This document shows positions 24,189 through 33,761 of a DNA stretch of 64,000 bases, piece by piece. Every line of letters starts with the position of its first letter. Positions within the stretch are counted from its first letter, which is position 1. A program made the translations under genes and the position numbers. Source of the stretch: Deltaproteobacteria bacterium (lineage in GTDB: Bacteria > Myxococcota_A > Polyangia > DRWM01 > JAAZOP01); NCBI GenBank assembly GCA_016218765.1, contig JACRCZ010000101.1, forward strand, positions 26,124 through 90,123, given 5' to 3'. The notes under the pieces were generated by a model. That model did not search any database. It was not told the DNA's origin and saw only the letters and a program-made list of their open reading frames with translations.

Positions 24189-26729
24189 TCAGCCGATGCC
24201 TTCGCACCTCACCCCGGGGATCACGGTCCAGTTGTTGCCTTCGACGCACTCGCGCTCTTCGGCGCCGGGATCGGCGTCGACGTAGACGTCGGTCGGGGAG
24301 TCGGGGACACCGACCCAGGGGCAGGAGACGGGGTCGCACTCGCCGGGGGCGAGGGCGCGGTCGGTGGCGGTGGAGCAGAGGACGGCGCCGCCGGCGTCGG
24401 GCGGGCCGTCGTAGAAGGTGACGACGATGCCGTCGCCCACCGGCTCGGTGCCGCGATTGCAGATCATGACCTCCAGGTCGATCGTGCGCGTGCCGGTGTC
24501 GCAGAGGTGCTCGTAGTCGCCGCGGCCGGACGTGAGGTCGGGGCTGCCGATCGAGGTGGGGTCGCCCTGGACGTTCTGGCGGAAGTTGTTGAGGCCGGGA
24601 GCGGTCCAGTTCACGGCGACCGCGGAGGTGCGGGGGACCCGGCCGGTGTCGTCGACGTGCGTGACGTGGTACGGGTGCTGGTTCCAGATGGGGCGGGAGC
24701 CGACCCACGTGTCGGCCGCGTCGCGGTAGACGCGCAGTCCGGCGAAGCCCGTGGGGCGGGAGGCGCGGCAGGTGTTGCCGGCGCCGGGGGTGCCGGCCGG
24801 GGGCGCGGCGCAGACGTAGCCGGTGGAGACGCAGCCGTCGGTGCAGCACTCGTCGGTGGTCGTACAGCGGCAGAGGCCCGCGTCGCAGATGCCGGAGACG
24901 CAATTCGCGCCGGAATCGCAGTGCAGGCCGGCGAAGAGCGGATCGATGTTGCCCGGCTCCAGCGCCGAACAGGCGCGGCCGACCGTCGGGTCGCCGCAGT
25001 TCGTGTTCGCCGCGACGACGATCTCGGCGTTGAAGTCGCCATCGACGTCGGCGACCACCGGGTTCTCGTACCAGGTGCAGGACGAGGACTTCTGCGAGAA
25101 GATCACCTCGCCCGTCGCTCCCGCATACACCCGCACGAAGCACTCGTCGGCGTAGACCACTTCGGCGGGGCCGTCGCCTTCGAAGTCGAAGACCGACGAT
25201 CCGGTGACGTTGGAGGAGAGATCCTGCGTCGGGCTGCTCCAGAGGATGCCGTCCGTGCGGCCGGCGGCGCAGGCGCCGGACCGGGTCGGCGCCGGGACGC
25301 AGTCGGGGTCGAAGACGGCGTAGGCGTTGGCGCCGGCCGAGGCGACCTCCGGAAAACCGTCGCCGTCGAAGTCGGCGATCGTGGGCGGGCCGCCGGTTCC
25401 GCCGCCGGGGAGGGTGATCGGTCCGAAGGTGACCGTGCTCTCCAGCGTGTGGATGCGGACCGTTCCGGCGGTCACGACCGCGACCTCGGGCCGCCCGTCG
25501 AGATCGAAGTCGGCGACGGCGGCGTGTCCGCCGGTGAGGCCGGCGACGGAGTACGCCTCGCGAACCCAGTCGTGCGTGGTCGTGTCGTAGGCGTACACGC
25601 CGGCGCCCGTGACCAACTCGGGCAGGGCGTCGGCGTCGACGTCCGCGACGACGGGGAAGATGCCGATGCCCGCGTGGGAGCCGCCGTCGGGGGCGACGCC
25701 GAGCGAGGAGCCGAGGAGGGTGCCGTCGGCGGCGAAGATCAGGCCGCCGCGCAGGACCTCGGACACGCCGTCGTCGTCCAGGTCGTGCAGCGCCGGCCCG
25801 GTCCAGCCGCCGCCGGTCGGGCTGTAGGCCGAGCCGTCGGCGAGGTGGCTGCGCCACAGGACGTCCCAGATCCCCAGGGCTTCGAGGTAGTGGAAGGCGA
25901 CGAGGCCGCCGCCGGCCTGGAACGCGACGACCTCGGCGCGGCCGTCGCCGTCGACGTCGCCGACGGCGGGAGGGGAGGAGTGCGAGGTGAGCTGCATGTC
26001 GAGGCTGGCCTGCTGCGTGCAGTCGCGGCCGTTGACGATGCGAATGACGCCCGTGGACTGCTCGCTGCCGCCGTCGTCTCCGTCGTCCGAGGTGAACACG
26101 ATCGACGGCCGCACGGTCGTCGGGTCGTCGTCGAAGTCGAAGTCGACGACCATCGGCGTGGACAGCAGGTGGCGGTTCAACGGGTAGGCGTCGCCGGCGG
26201 GCGGCCCTTCCCACGAGCATTGGAGGGTCGGAGCGAAGAGGCCGGCGATGACGACGCGCGTGCAGTCGGGGTTGTGGTCGTCGCGGGGGCCGGTGCCGTA
26301 CGGCAGGCACGCGCCGTCTTCGCAGTACGAGTCCGAGCCGCAGTCCTCGTCGGCGTCGCACACGCCGATCGCGACGCAGAGATTGTAGCGGCAGCCTTCG
26401 CCGGCCGCACAGCAGGAGCCCGCGCAAGGCTCCCCGCCTTCCGGGCAGACGACTTCGCCGCCGTCGCCTTCGGCCAAGGTGTCGGCGTCTGCGCCCTCGC
26501 CGCTCTCGTCGCCGTCCTCGCCGTCGGTCCCGCCCTCGCCGTCGCCGGGGCTGCCGTCGAGCGCGCGGCAGAACCCGTCCAGGCACATCTGACCGGCGGG
26601 GCAGTCGTCCTGGGTGAGGCACGGCGTTCCGCTCGCGGTTCCGCCGCCGCAGTCGCAGCCGCCGTGGCCGGCGAGAAGCAGCGCGGCCGCGAGGCACGAT
26701 CCGGCGATTATTCCCGTCCATCTTCGCAT
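24189..26729 (-). CDS. Secreted FG-GAP/VCBS-repeat lipoprotein with CARDB-like C-terminus
   Basis: Probable surface lipoprotein of unknown function. The 846-residue product has a lipoprotein signal with Cys near residue 25, Cys-rich EGF-like segments (CLTQDDCPAGQMCLDGFC) and an acidic tether to about 90. It then carries repeated Ca-binding FG-GAP blades: VGDVDGDGRAEVVAF, VADVDADALPELVTG, VADFDLDGRPEVAVV, IADFDGDGFPEVASA and VADVDGDFNAEIVVA, enough for a beta-propeller. A further Cys cluster near 600-640 and a CARDB-like beta domain (IDLEVMICNRGTEPVGDGIVVTFYDG) follow. GGAGG is spaced five bases before ATG 26729. Similar proteins are common in Myxococcota; no partner is evident. Confidence 0.8.
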   Translation of the reverse strand: MRRWTGIIAGSCLAAALLLAGHGGCDCGGGTASGTPCLTQDDCPAGQMCLDGFCRALDGSPGDGEGGTDGEDGDESGEGADADTLAEGDGGEVVCPEGGEPCAGSCCAAGEGCRYNLCVAIGVCDADEDCGSDSYCEDGACLPYGTGPRDDHNPDCTRVVIAGLFAPTLQCSWEGPPAGDAYPLNRHLLSTPMVVDFDFDDDPTTVRPSIVFTSDDGDDGGSEQSTGVIRIVNGRDCTQQASLDMQLTSHSSPPAVGDVDGDGRAEVVAFQAGGGLVAFHYLEALGIWDVLWRSHLADGSAYSPTGGGWTGPALHDLDDDGVSEVLRGGLIFAADGTLLGSSLGVAPDGGSHAGIGIFPVVADVDADALPELVTGAGVYAYDTTTHDWVREAYSVAGLTGGHAAVADFDLDGRPEVAVVTAGTVRIHTLESTVTFGPITLPGGGTGGPPTIADFDGDGFPEVASAGANAYAVFDPDCVPAPTRSGACAAGRTDGILWSSPTQDLSSNVTGSSVFDFEGDGPAEVVYADECFVRVYAGATGEVIFSQKSSSCTWYENPVVADVDGDFNAEIVVAANTNCGDPTVGRACSALEPGNIDPLFAGLHCDSGANCVSGICDAGLCRCTTTDECCTDGCVSTGYVCAAPPAGTPGAGNTCRASRPTGFAGLRVYRDAADTWVGSRPIWNQHPYHVTHVDDTGRVPRTSAVAVNWTAPGLNNFRQNVQGDPTSIGSPDLTSGRGDYEHLCDTGTRTIDLEVMICNRGTEPVGDGIVVTFYDGPPDAGGAVLCSTATDRALAPGECDPVSCPWVGVPDSPTDVYVDADPGAEERECVEGNNWTVIPGVRCEGIG

Positions 26730-26824
26730 CGCATCCTCCGTTCGCCGGTCCTCGCGCGTCGCGGCCGCCCGCGGCACGTTCGCGAAGCCCCCGATGTCCT
26801 TCCCCCGCTCTCGACGCGGCCGGG

Positions 26825-28216
26825 TCAGGGCGAGCCCTCGAACGTCGATTCCGGAAAGACCGTCGCCGCGTACTCGGGCGTGAGGTAGTCGGCCATCGCC
26901 GCGTCGTCCAGCAGGTGGAGGCGGAGGAAGGCCGTGGCGAAGGTGTCGGTGATGGCGAAGCCGCGGTTGATCGCGATGTGTCCCTCGCGCGTGCACATCT
27001 CGCCCAGCGTGGGGATGATCGGCGCGATCGCGATGCGGCAGATGTCGGTGAAGCCCATGTGGCCCATGTCGGCGATCTCGATCTTGGCCTTGGGGGCGGG
27101 GAGCGCGTCGAAGATCGGGCGCAGGTCGTTTCGGGTGTACTCGTCCAGGGTCCCGCCCATGACCATCGTCGGTGCCGTGGTCCGCGCCAGCCCGTCGTCC
27201 CCGAAGGCGGCATAGCCTCCGGGTGCGAGGGCGACGGCCGCGCCGACGATGGCCAGCTCGGGCAGGCGGGTCCCCACCATGCCCGGCGGCCAGTAGGGGA
27301 CGTAGGGGCAGAAGACGTCGCCGGGCACGCCGGCGTCGCACCGCGCCACGGCCGCGTCGCGATCCACCTCGCCGCCGCCGACGACGAGCGTGGTGTAGCC
27401 GCCGAACGAATGGCCGGTGATGCCGACGCGGGAGACGTCGACGGCGCCGAACAGCGGGCTGTCGGGGTTCGACGTCTCGTCGGTCATGCGGGCCAGGACG
27501 AACGCCATGTCGATCGGCCGGTCCAGGGATACCTGCGCCATCTGCTCGTCGCTGGGGTTGTCGTACATCGTGTTCCCGGCGTGGTTGGGCGCGGCGACGA
27601 CAAAGCCGTGGCTGGCCAGGTAGGTGGTGAAGGTGAAGGACTGGAAGTTGATTCCCTTGTTGCCGTGGGAGAAGAGGATGAGGGGGTAGGGGGCGCAGCC
27701 GGGATCGATGGGCAGGTCGACGTAGGCAGTGTCGCGCAACAGCCAGAGATACACCGCAGGATCGGCGCCGGGGTCGGGGGGCAGGGCGGGGTACCAGACC
27801 TTCGTCGCGACGTTGCGCCCGCCGCGGTCCGGGTCGCGCCACGCGAAGTCGCGCACGCCGACCGGATAGGGTCCGCGCTCGTCGGGCGGGCCCCACGGCA
27901 CGCAGGGACCCGCGTCCGGTACGTCCTCGGCGTCCGCGTCGTCCTCGACGTCGGCCTCCGCTTCGGCGACGTCGAGCGGCTCGTCCGGTGCCGCGTCGTC
28001 GACCGTGCCGTCCGGCTCAGCCTCTTCCGGCGCGGCGTCGTCGCCGGCGTCGGCCGCCGCGTCGTCCGTGCCGGCGCCGTCCGCGTCGCCCATCGTGCTC
28101 CCGCCGGAGCAGGCAGCGGTGAGCGCGACCATGGCGACTCCGGCCGCGGCAAGCAGGTCGGCAGGCGAGGAGCGGCGTACCCAGCGATTCTCGCGCAATC
28201 CGTCTTGATCCCCCAT
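26825..28216 (-). CDS. Secreted alpha/beta-hydrolase lipoprotein (dienelactone hydrolase/PAF-acetylhydrolase-like esterase)
   Basis: Probable envelope esterase or lipase. The 463-residue product has a lipoprotein signal (VALTAAC near residue 36), a long Asp/Ala/Glu tether to about 105, then an alpha/beta-hydrolase fold: PLILFSHGNKGIN supplies the oxyanion region, ITGHSFGGYTT the nucleophile Ser, MVMGGTLDEYT the likely acid and ADMGHMGF the likely His. This set resembles PAF-acetylhydrolase-like and dienelactone-hydrolase-like enzymes; the substrate cannot be read from the sequence. ATG 28216 has AGGAGA upstream. It follows the FG-GAP gene region in the same direction with a 95-base gap. Confidence 0.82.
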   Translation of the reverse strand: MGDQDGLRENRWVRRSSPADLLAAAGVAMVALTAACSGGSTMGDADGAGTDDAAADAGDDAAPEEAEPDGTVDDAAPDEPLDVAEAEADVEDDADAEDVPDAGPCVPWGPPDERGPYPVGVRDFAWRDPDRGGRNVATKVWYPALPPDPGADPAVYLWLLRDTAYVDLPIDPGCAPYPLILFSHGNKGINFQSFTFTTYLASHGFVVAAPNHAGNTMYDNPSDEQMAQVSLDRPIDMAFVLARMTDETSNPDSPLFGAVDVSRVGITGHSFGGYTTLVVGGGEVDRDAAVARCDAGVPGDVFCPYVPYWPPGMVGTRLPELAIVGAAVALAPGGYAAFGDDGLARTTAPTMVMGGTLDEYTRNDLRPIFDALPAPKAKIEIADMGHMGFTDICRIAIAPIIPTLGEMCTREGHIAINRGFAITDTFATAFLRLHLLDDAAMADYLTPEYAATVFPESTFEGSP

Positions 28217-28345
28217 GGCTGCAATCTCCTCTCCGTCGCGGTTCAAGGTACTCCAGGGGGCGCGGAGCGGCAAGCGGGCCCGCCGTCCGGTTGACCGGTC
28301 CTTCCGGTCATGGGAAACTGGCGGTGGTCCCGCGGGAGGTTCCCG

Positions 28346-29722
28346 ATGCGTCGTGCGTTCGGCCTGCTGCTCGTCGCGCTCGGTTGCGGCGGAGGACCGC
28401 ATCTCGCCGGCGACCTCGACGGCCGTGACGGGGCGGTCGCGGACGATGCGGGCGACGTCGACTCGACGGCGGACATCGGCGAGGTGCCCGCCGATGACGT
28501 CGCGTAGGACGTGGCGAGCGACGATGCGACGGCCGTGGACGGGGAAGCCGACTTTGCCCCGTCGACGGTCTGTCCGGAGCTCCTGGACGCGGAAGGTCCG
28601 GTGCGGCTCGTGGTGCGATGGCGTCACATGGAGCCCTGGGCCTGGGCGTCGCCCGGTTCGGCCGGATTCGAGGTCATCGACGGGGTGCTGATGGCCGCGC
28701 AGCCGTCGTCGCCGTGGGTCGCGGGCTCGGAGCCGTTCAACGTGTGGGTGGATGCGGAGACGGGGGAGGCGTTGCCGTACGAGCGCGACCGGGCCGTTGC
28801 CGGGGCGAGCGTCGTGGCCGTCCGGAGCGACGGAGGCGAGTTCGAAGTCATAGGCTTCCTCCCCGGGTTCGGGGACGTCCCGGCGGATCCGCAGGGCTCG
28901 AGCTGGGATCCGACCGGTCGGATGAGCGGTGCCTGGGGTTGGGGCGTCGAGGCGACGGGCCTCGGAATCGTCTCGGCAGAACGGCTGCGATGGGCCACGA
29001 GCCGGAGCGCCGGCACGCGCGGCTTCGGCGTGATCGAGGGTTTGGCGCTCGACGGGACGTGGGGCGTGGACGGCGGTTCCGTCGGTTACCGTGGCGCGGT
29101 CGTCGCCCTTTATCGCGGCCCCGACCTTCCCGGAGAAGCATTCGTCGCATGGAGCCGAACGGCCGCGGGCGAGCGCTGGTTGTGGACGGTTGCGGACCAA
29201 CTGATCCTGACCGACGAGTCGTTCGCCGAGTTGCGGCGCATACCCCTGGAGTGGGACGCGGCGTTCGTACCGGCTGCCGTCGTGCATCCCGACGCCGTCG
29301 GCTCCGACTTCCTGATCGCGGGGCGCAGCCTGTCGTTCTCGGCGGGAATCGGCATGCGGGTGGAGCGGCGGAACCCGGAGGATCTGTCCGTGCTCTCGGC
29401 ACATCACCTCGAGTCGTACGAAGGACTGGTGGAACAGCCGGAGCCACGGGATCTGGCGGGAGACGTCGCCGGAAACCTCGCACTGGCGTGGGGCGCGCAG
29501 CGCCGGGCGAGCGATTCTTCGCGGGCGTTGTGCCTGTACTTGACGCCGCTCGACGAGGACGGGGCACCGGCGGGGCCGGCCGTCCGGATCGACGAGGGGC
29601 CGGTGGACGTCGACGGAACGCCCGTGGAGAACGTGCGGCTCATCGCGCGCGACGGTTCGTTCTTCGTGCTGTGGCAGAGGCAGCCCGACATGTGGCTGGC
29701 GAGGGTGGACCATGCGGAGTAG
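28346..29722 (+). pseudogene. Lipoprotein gene interrupted by an in-frame TAG
   Basis: A lipoprotein signal (MRRAFGLLLVALGC) starts at ATG 28346 with GGAGG upstream, followed by an acidic tether. At 28505 a TAG stops it after 53 codons (ADDVA-stop-DVASDD). The same frame continues immediately with acidic tether and then a roughly 390-residue beta-rich domain of unknown family up to 29722. Codon usage is unchanged across the stop, and a single change from GAG would restore the frame. Without readthrough the domain would lack an export signal; internal initiation (for example ATG 28619) would give a cytoplasmic fragment. It may be a recent nonsense mutation, an assembly error or recoding. The next lipoprotein gene overlaps its end by 11 bases. 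Confidence 0.7.
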
Positions 29723-30674
29723 CAGCGACGCCGCGAGGCGACGGGCAGGATGGACGGTGCTTGCAGCGTGCGGGCTGGCGACCGCGGCGGCGCTGGGCTG
29801 CTCCGGCACCATCCTAGCGGGGGACGGCGACGACGACGCCGACGCGGCGGGGGAGGACGGAGGCGCCGACGCCACGGGGGAAAGCGACGGCGTGCCGCCG
29901 GATGGCGATGATCCGGGCGCGGGGGGAGACGCGCCGGACGGCGGCGACGACGCGGCCGGGGACGCGTGGACCACGAGGGTCGTGACCATGGCCACCATCC
30001 AGGTCGCGACGGACTACGCGCCCGGCGGAGCCTTCGCGTGGATGTGCCGCTGCGAGGGCCCGCGTCCGCCGCCCCCGGAGGTGTGGGCGGAGGCGGGGGG
30101 CTGCCGGCTGCAGCACGACCCGTACGGGGAGCCGCTGGATCCCACCATGTGCGTGCCGCTCGACGTCGGCGAGATCGAGCTGACCATCGATGGAACGACA
30201 TACCCCCTCGACTGGCCCGGCACCGTCCATCCCTGCTACTGGACGTTCGGTCCCGACCTGCCGGAACTGGCGGAAGGGATGACGGTGCGGATGACGGGGA
30301 CGGGCGGGGCGGATCTGCCGGCGTTCGCCGCGACGTTCACGGTGCCGCCCCACGTGACGATGACCGTGCCCCCGCTTGCGGCGGAATGGACCGTGGGCGA
30401 GCGGTGGGAAGTGCGCTGGGAGCCGCCCGTGGAAGTGGACGCGCGGTTCTCGCTTCCGTCGAGGGGTCATCTGAACCTGCTGTGCGAGGCCGCGAACATC
30501 GCGCCGCCGCTCGTCGCGCCGGCTTCGGTCACGGCGCTGTGGGACGAGCTTGGCGACGGTGCCTCGCTCAACTTCGTGGCCTCCCACACGGTCGTCGTCG
30601 ATGGGGAGGTCCCGCTCACGATCGAGGTCGGGTGGGGGGACGTCGCGGCGATCTCCTTCCTGCCGCCGCCGTAG
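29712..30674 (+). CDS. Hypothetical lipoprotein
   Basis: I do not recognise the family. The 320-residue product has a lipoprotein signal with Cys near residue 30 (AAALGC), an Asp/Gly/Ala tether to about 85 and a beta-rich domain with several cysteines (WMCRCEGP, GGCRLQHD, VHPCYW, LLCEAAN) that may form disulfides in the periplasm or on the surface. Its ATG at 29712 overlaps the last 11 bases of the interrupted lipoprotein gene, so the two were probably translated together and may work as a pair. Confidence 0.75.
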   Translation: MRSSSDAARRRAGWTVLAACGLATAAALGCSGTILAGDGDDDADAAGEDGGADATGESDGVPPDGDDPGAGGDAPDGGDDAAGDAWTTRVVTMATIQVATDYAPGGAFAWMCRCEGPRPPPPEVWAEAGGCRLQHDPYGEPLDPTMCVPLDVGEIELTIDGTTYPLDWPGTVHPCYWTFGPDLPELAEGMTVRMTGTGGADLPAFAATFTVPPHVTMTVPPLAAEWTVGERWEVRWEPPVEVDARFSLPSRGHLNLLCEAANIAPPLVAPASVTALWDELGDGASLNFVASHTVVVDGEVPLTIEVGWGDVAAISFLPPP

Positions 30675-30726
30675 GGCTCCGGAACTCCTGGCCGCCGCGG
30701 GCTAATCCGGCGGACCTCGCGCCGCC

Positions 30727-30755
30727 TTGCCACGGGCCGCCCATCCGGGCATGCT
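30727..30755 (+). promoter_or_regulatory. Sigma-70-like promoter of the cupin gene
   Basis: TTGCCA (30727-30732) and CATGCT (30750-30755) are 17 bases apart, 21 bases before the start codon. The pair resembles the TTGCAC-17-GATACT sequence upstream of 35138. Confidence 0.4.
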
Positions 30756-30776
30756 CCGGGGGCGAGGAGGGGTCCG

Positions 30777-31160
30777 ATGCGCGACAAGGCGTGGGTCATT
30801 CGGCGGGCGGGCGAGGTGTCCGGGACGCCGGTCGACCGGGCACGCGGCACCACGATCCAGGTGCTGCTCGGCCCGGCCGAGGACGTGCCGAACTTCGTGC
30901 TCCGCCGCTTCACCCTCGAGCCCGGCGGGCGCATCCCGACCCACCTCCACGACTCGATCGAACACGAGCAGTACGTGGTGGAAGGCGAGCTGGTCGTCTC
31001 GCTCGGCGGCGAGGAGCAGACGCTGCGGGCCGGCGACAGCCTGTTCATCCCGGCCGGCACGCCGCACTGGTACGAGAACCGCAAGGACGTTCCCGCGCGC
31101 TTCCTGTGCGTGGTTCCGCGCACGGATCGCTACCGCACGGAGTGGCTGGACCCGGAGTAG
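30777..31160 (+). CDS. Small cupin-domain protein
   Basis: Single-domain cupin of 127 residues, probably cytoplasmic. The first cupin motif is clear: PGGRIPTHLHDSIEHEQYVVEGE, with HLH, the spaced Glu and a further His as likely metal ligands; the second motif is AGDSLFIPAGTPHWYEN with the last His ligand. Such proteins bind small molecules or act as metal-dependent isomerases or dioxygenases; the substrate is unknown. AGGAGGGG precedes ATG 30777. It has its own promoter and converges on the ThDP-enzyme operon with only four bases between the stop codons, so it may be unrelated to it. Confidence 0.85.
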   Translation: MRDKAWVIRRAGEVSGTPVDRARGTTIQVLLGPAEDVPNFVLRRFTLEPGGRIPTHLHDSIEHEQYVVEGELVVSLGGEEQTLRAGDSLFIPAGTPHWYENRKDVPARFLCVVPRTDRYRTEWLDPE

Positions 31161-31164
31161 CGCC

Positions 31165-32778
31165 CTACGCCAGCTCCGCGTGGCGCGGGTAGACCACGGC
31201 CGGGTCGATCATCACCTCGACGAGCGCCGGGACGCCGGCGGCAAACGCGCGCCGCAGCGCCGGGCCCACCTCGTCCGGACGCGTCACCCGCTCGCCGTGA
31301 CCGCCGAGCGCCTGGACCACGCGGTCGTAGCGCGTGTTCGAATCCAGATCGGCGACGACGTCGTAGGCGAAATAGCGCCGCATGGCGTGCTTCTCCAGCG
31401 CCCACGTCCCGTTGTTGCCCATCACGAAGACGACCGGCAGCTTGTTGCGGACGAGCGACTCGAAGTCGAGCCCGGCGAAGCCGAACGCGCCGTCCCCCGT
31501 GAGCACCACGACCTGCCGCGACGGATGGACCAGCCGCGCCGCCATCGCCGCGCCGGGACCCAGGCCCAGGCAGCCCAGCGGGCCGGGATCGAGCCAGGAA
31601 CCCGGGACCGACGAGCGGATTTCGCGGCCGGCGTACGAGACGAAATCGCCGCCGTCGCCAATCACGATCGCGTCGCGCTCCAACACGCGCGCCAGCTCGC
31701 CGTAGACCCGCAGCGGGTGGATCGGATCGCTCGCGCTCGCCCGCTCCGCCACGACCGACTCCTCCAGCCGGCGCTCCTCGAGGCGCAGCGCCTCGACCCA
31801 ATCGGCGCCCGCCGCCTTCTTGGCACGTTCCACCAGACCACGGAAGACCAGGTCCAGGTCGGCGCCAACGGAGGCGAACGTGGCGGGCGCCGGCGAGAGC
31901 AGGGCCGGGGCCGAATCGGCGTGGATGATCTTCGCGCCCGAGGCCCAGCCCTCGCCGAAACCGAGCCGAAAATCGATCGGCGTGCCGGCGACGAACACGA
32001 GATCGGCCTCGCGCAGCGCCTTCCCGCGCGAGCGAACGAATGACGACGGGTGGTCGTGCGGCAACGTCCCGCGACCCATGCCGTTCGCGAAGACGGGGAT
32101 GCCGGACGCCTCGGCGAAAGCGCGCAGGGACTCCGCGGCGCCGTCGGCCCAGACGTTCGAGCCCGCGATCAGGACGGGACGGCGCGCCGAACCAACCGCT
32201 CCGGCGATGCGGGCCAGGACGTCCGGGTCGGGCACGAGCCGCTCGGGGGGCGAGCGATCGGCGTCTTCGAGGGTGCCGGCCGGGTCGAGGTCGAGCGGAA
32301 CGTCGAGGAAGAGCGGGCCGCGTGGCGCCGTGAGGGCTTCCCGGATGCCGCTCGAAAGCGAGCGGATGAGGTCGGGCCTGGCGGTGTAGGCGTGCTTGGC
32401 GAGCGGTGCGAGGACGGGGACGTGGTCGATTTCCTGGAGGCTGCCGCGGCCCCAGCGCCAGTTCGGGGCGCGTCCGCCGAAGAGCACGAGAGCCGAGCCG
32501 TTGCGCGCGGCGGTGGCCAGGGCGCTGGTCGTGTTGAACACGCCGGGCCCGGCGGTCACGGCGGCCACACCAGGGCCGCGCGTCAGCCGCGCGTACGCCT
32601 CGGCCGCGAACGCCGCCGTCTGCTCGTGCCGCACGTCGACCAGGCGGATGCCGGCCTGCCGCGCCCCGTCGTAGAGCAGGAAGATGTGGCCGCCCGTCAG
32701 CGTGAAGATCGTGTCCACGCCGCGTGCCGACAGCGCGGCCGCCGCGTGCAGGCCCCAGTGCGTCAGGTCGAGCGTCAT
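31165..32778 (-). CDS. Thiamine-diphosphate-dependent enzyme of the acetolactate synthase superfamily
   Basis: ThDP enzyme that makes or breaks C-C bonds next to a carbonyl. The 537-residue product has the Pyr domain with catalytic Glu in VRHEQTAAFAAEAYARL (near 50), a central Rossmann-like domain (RRPVLIAGSNVWADGA) and the PP domain with the GDG...NN ThDP motif: GDGAFGFAGLDFESLVRNK through VMGNNGTWALEKH. It is as long as acetolactate synthase, oxalyl-CoA decarboxylase and 2-hydroxyacyl-CoA lyase; the sequence alone does not decide between them. It does not have an ilvN-like small subunit beside it. ATG 32778 overlaps the hydrolase stop by four bases, making it the third gene of a three-gene operon. 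Confidence 0.83.
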   Translation of the reverse strand: MTLDLTHWGLHAAAALSARGVDTIFTLTGGHIFLLYDGARQAGIRLVDVRHEQTAAFAAEAYARLTRGPGVAAVTAGPGVFNTTSALATAARNGSALVLFGGRAPNWRWGRGSLQEIDHVPVLAPLAKHAYTARPDLIRSLSSGIREALTAPRGPLFLDVPLDLDPAGTLEDADRSPPERLVPDPDVLARIAGAVGSARRPVLIAGSNVWADGAAESLRAFAEASGIPVFANGMGRGTLPHDHPSSFVRSRGKALREADLVFVAGTPIDFRLGFGEGWASGAKIIHADSAPALLSPAPATFASVGADLDLVFRGLVERAKKAAGADWVEALRLEERRLEESVVAERASASDPIHPLRVYGELARVLERDAIVIGDGGDFVSYAGREIRSSVPGSWLDPGPLGCLGLGPGAAMAARLVHPSRQVVVLTGDGAFGFAGLDFESLVRNKLPVVFVMGNNGTWALEKHAMRRYFAYDVVADLDSNTRYDRVVQALGGHGERVTRPDEVGPALRRAFAAGVPALVEVMIDPAVVYPRHAELA

Positions 32779-33761
32779 GCGATACCTTGTAGCCACTCGG
32801 CCAGGCACGGCCAGACGTGGCGTCGCGCGTTCCCGCTCGCCACGAGATCGCAGTGTCCCATCGCCGGCTCCGGCGGGGCGCCGACGACGAGCAGCCGGGC
32901 GTCGGGCGAGTTGTGGAGCAGGGCGGGGAGAGGAGCGCCGACGGCCGGCGGGACCAGGGCGTCCGTCGCGGAGTGCACGAGAAGGACGGGGCAAACCACG
33001 CGAGACAGCGTGGTTTCCTGGGCCTCGCCGTCGAGGGTCGGCAGGCGATCGAAGGCGAATGCGCGACGCAGCTCGGCCGCGACCCCGACGCTCGTGCGGT
33101 CCATGCCGGAGCCGAAACGCTCGCGCAGCTCGCGGGGCGAGTACGAGCGCGGCTGCCAGACGGGCCAGGGGAACGGGACGCGGGGATGGTCGAGCAGACC
33201 GCGGAGGGCGACGAGGGCGGCGCCGATCGGTCCGAGCGGGAGGGATCCTTGCGGGAAGCGGCGGGCCAGTCCCGTCCACGCGAGCGGCTCGCCGGCCAGC
33301 GCGAGTGCGCGCAGGAACCGGGGGCCACGCGTGAGGAAGAAGCCGCCGCCCAGTGACAGCAGGCCTGCGACACGGTCGGGGTGGGCCGAAGCGAAGAGGA
33401 GGGACGTCAGGCTGCCGAGGCTGTGGCCGATGAGAACGACGCGGAAGTCGCCCGCGTCGTCGAAAATCCGATCGACGGCGGCCAGGATGTCGCCTTTCAC
33501 GAGCACGGCGAGGGACGGTGCGGGCGTGTCGCCCCAGGCGCGGGCGAGGCCGGTTCCGCGGTGTTCGAGGACGTACGTCGGGTGGCCCTGTTCGGCGAGC
33601 CATTGCGGCAGGGACATTTCGCCGACTTCCCACGTGAAGCGGTTCTGGCCGAATCCCGGGACGAACAGGACGGGGGGGTGGGGGGCGGGCCACGAGCCGC
33701 GCCGGGCGAGAAGGGCGGCGGAGGCGCCGTCGTGCGCGTTGACGCGGAGGAGTCGGGTCAA
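32775..33761 (-). CDS. Alpha/beta-hydrolase
   Basis: Probable esterase, thioesterase or lipase. The 328-residue product has VLFVPGFGQNRFTW near the N-terminus, HRGTG, the nucleophile elbow VVLIGHSLGSLTSL, and a C-terminal LVHSATDALVPP acid region with PAMGHCDLV supplying the His. No signal peptide is visible. No ATG or GTG precedes the conserved core; TTG 33761 fits, overlapping the upstream stop as TTGA with GGAAG in front. Translational coupling to the reductase gene therefore seems likely. It is the middle gene of the reductase-hydrolase-ThDP-enzyme operon; the pathway is not identified. Confidence 0.8.
   Translation of the reverse strand: MTRLLRVNAHDGASAALLARRGSWPAPHPPVLFVPGFGQNRFTWEVGEMSLPQWLAEQGHPTYVLEHRGTGLARAWGDTPAPSLAVLVKGDILAAVDRIFDDAGDFRVVLIGHSLGSLTSLLFASAHPDRVAGLLSLGGGFFLTRGPRFLRALALAGEPLAWTGLARRFPQGSLPLGPIGAALVALRGLLDHPRVPFPWPVWQPRSYSPRELRERFGSGMDRTSVGVAAELRRAFAFDRLPTLDGEAQETTLSRVVCPVLLVHSATDALVPPAVGAPLPALLHNSPDARLLVVGAPPEPAMGHCDLVASGNARRHVWPCLAEWLQGIA

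Noticed and set aside
28293..28309. Perfect dyad GACCGG-N5-CCGGTC upstream of the interrupted lipoprotein gene
   Set aside because: A 6-bp GC-rich dyad without a clear promoter next to it is expected by chance at this base composition.
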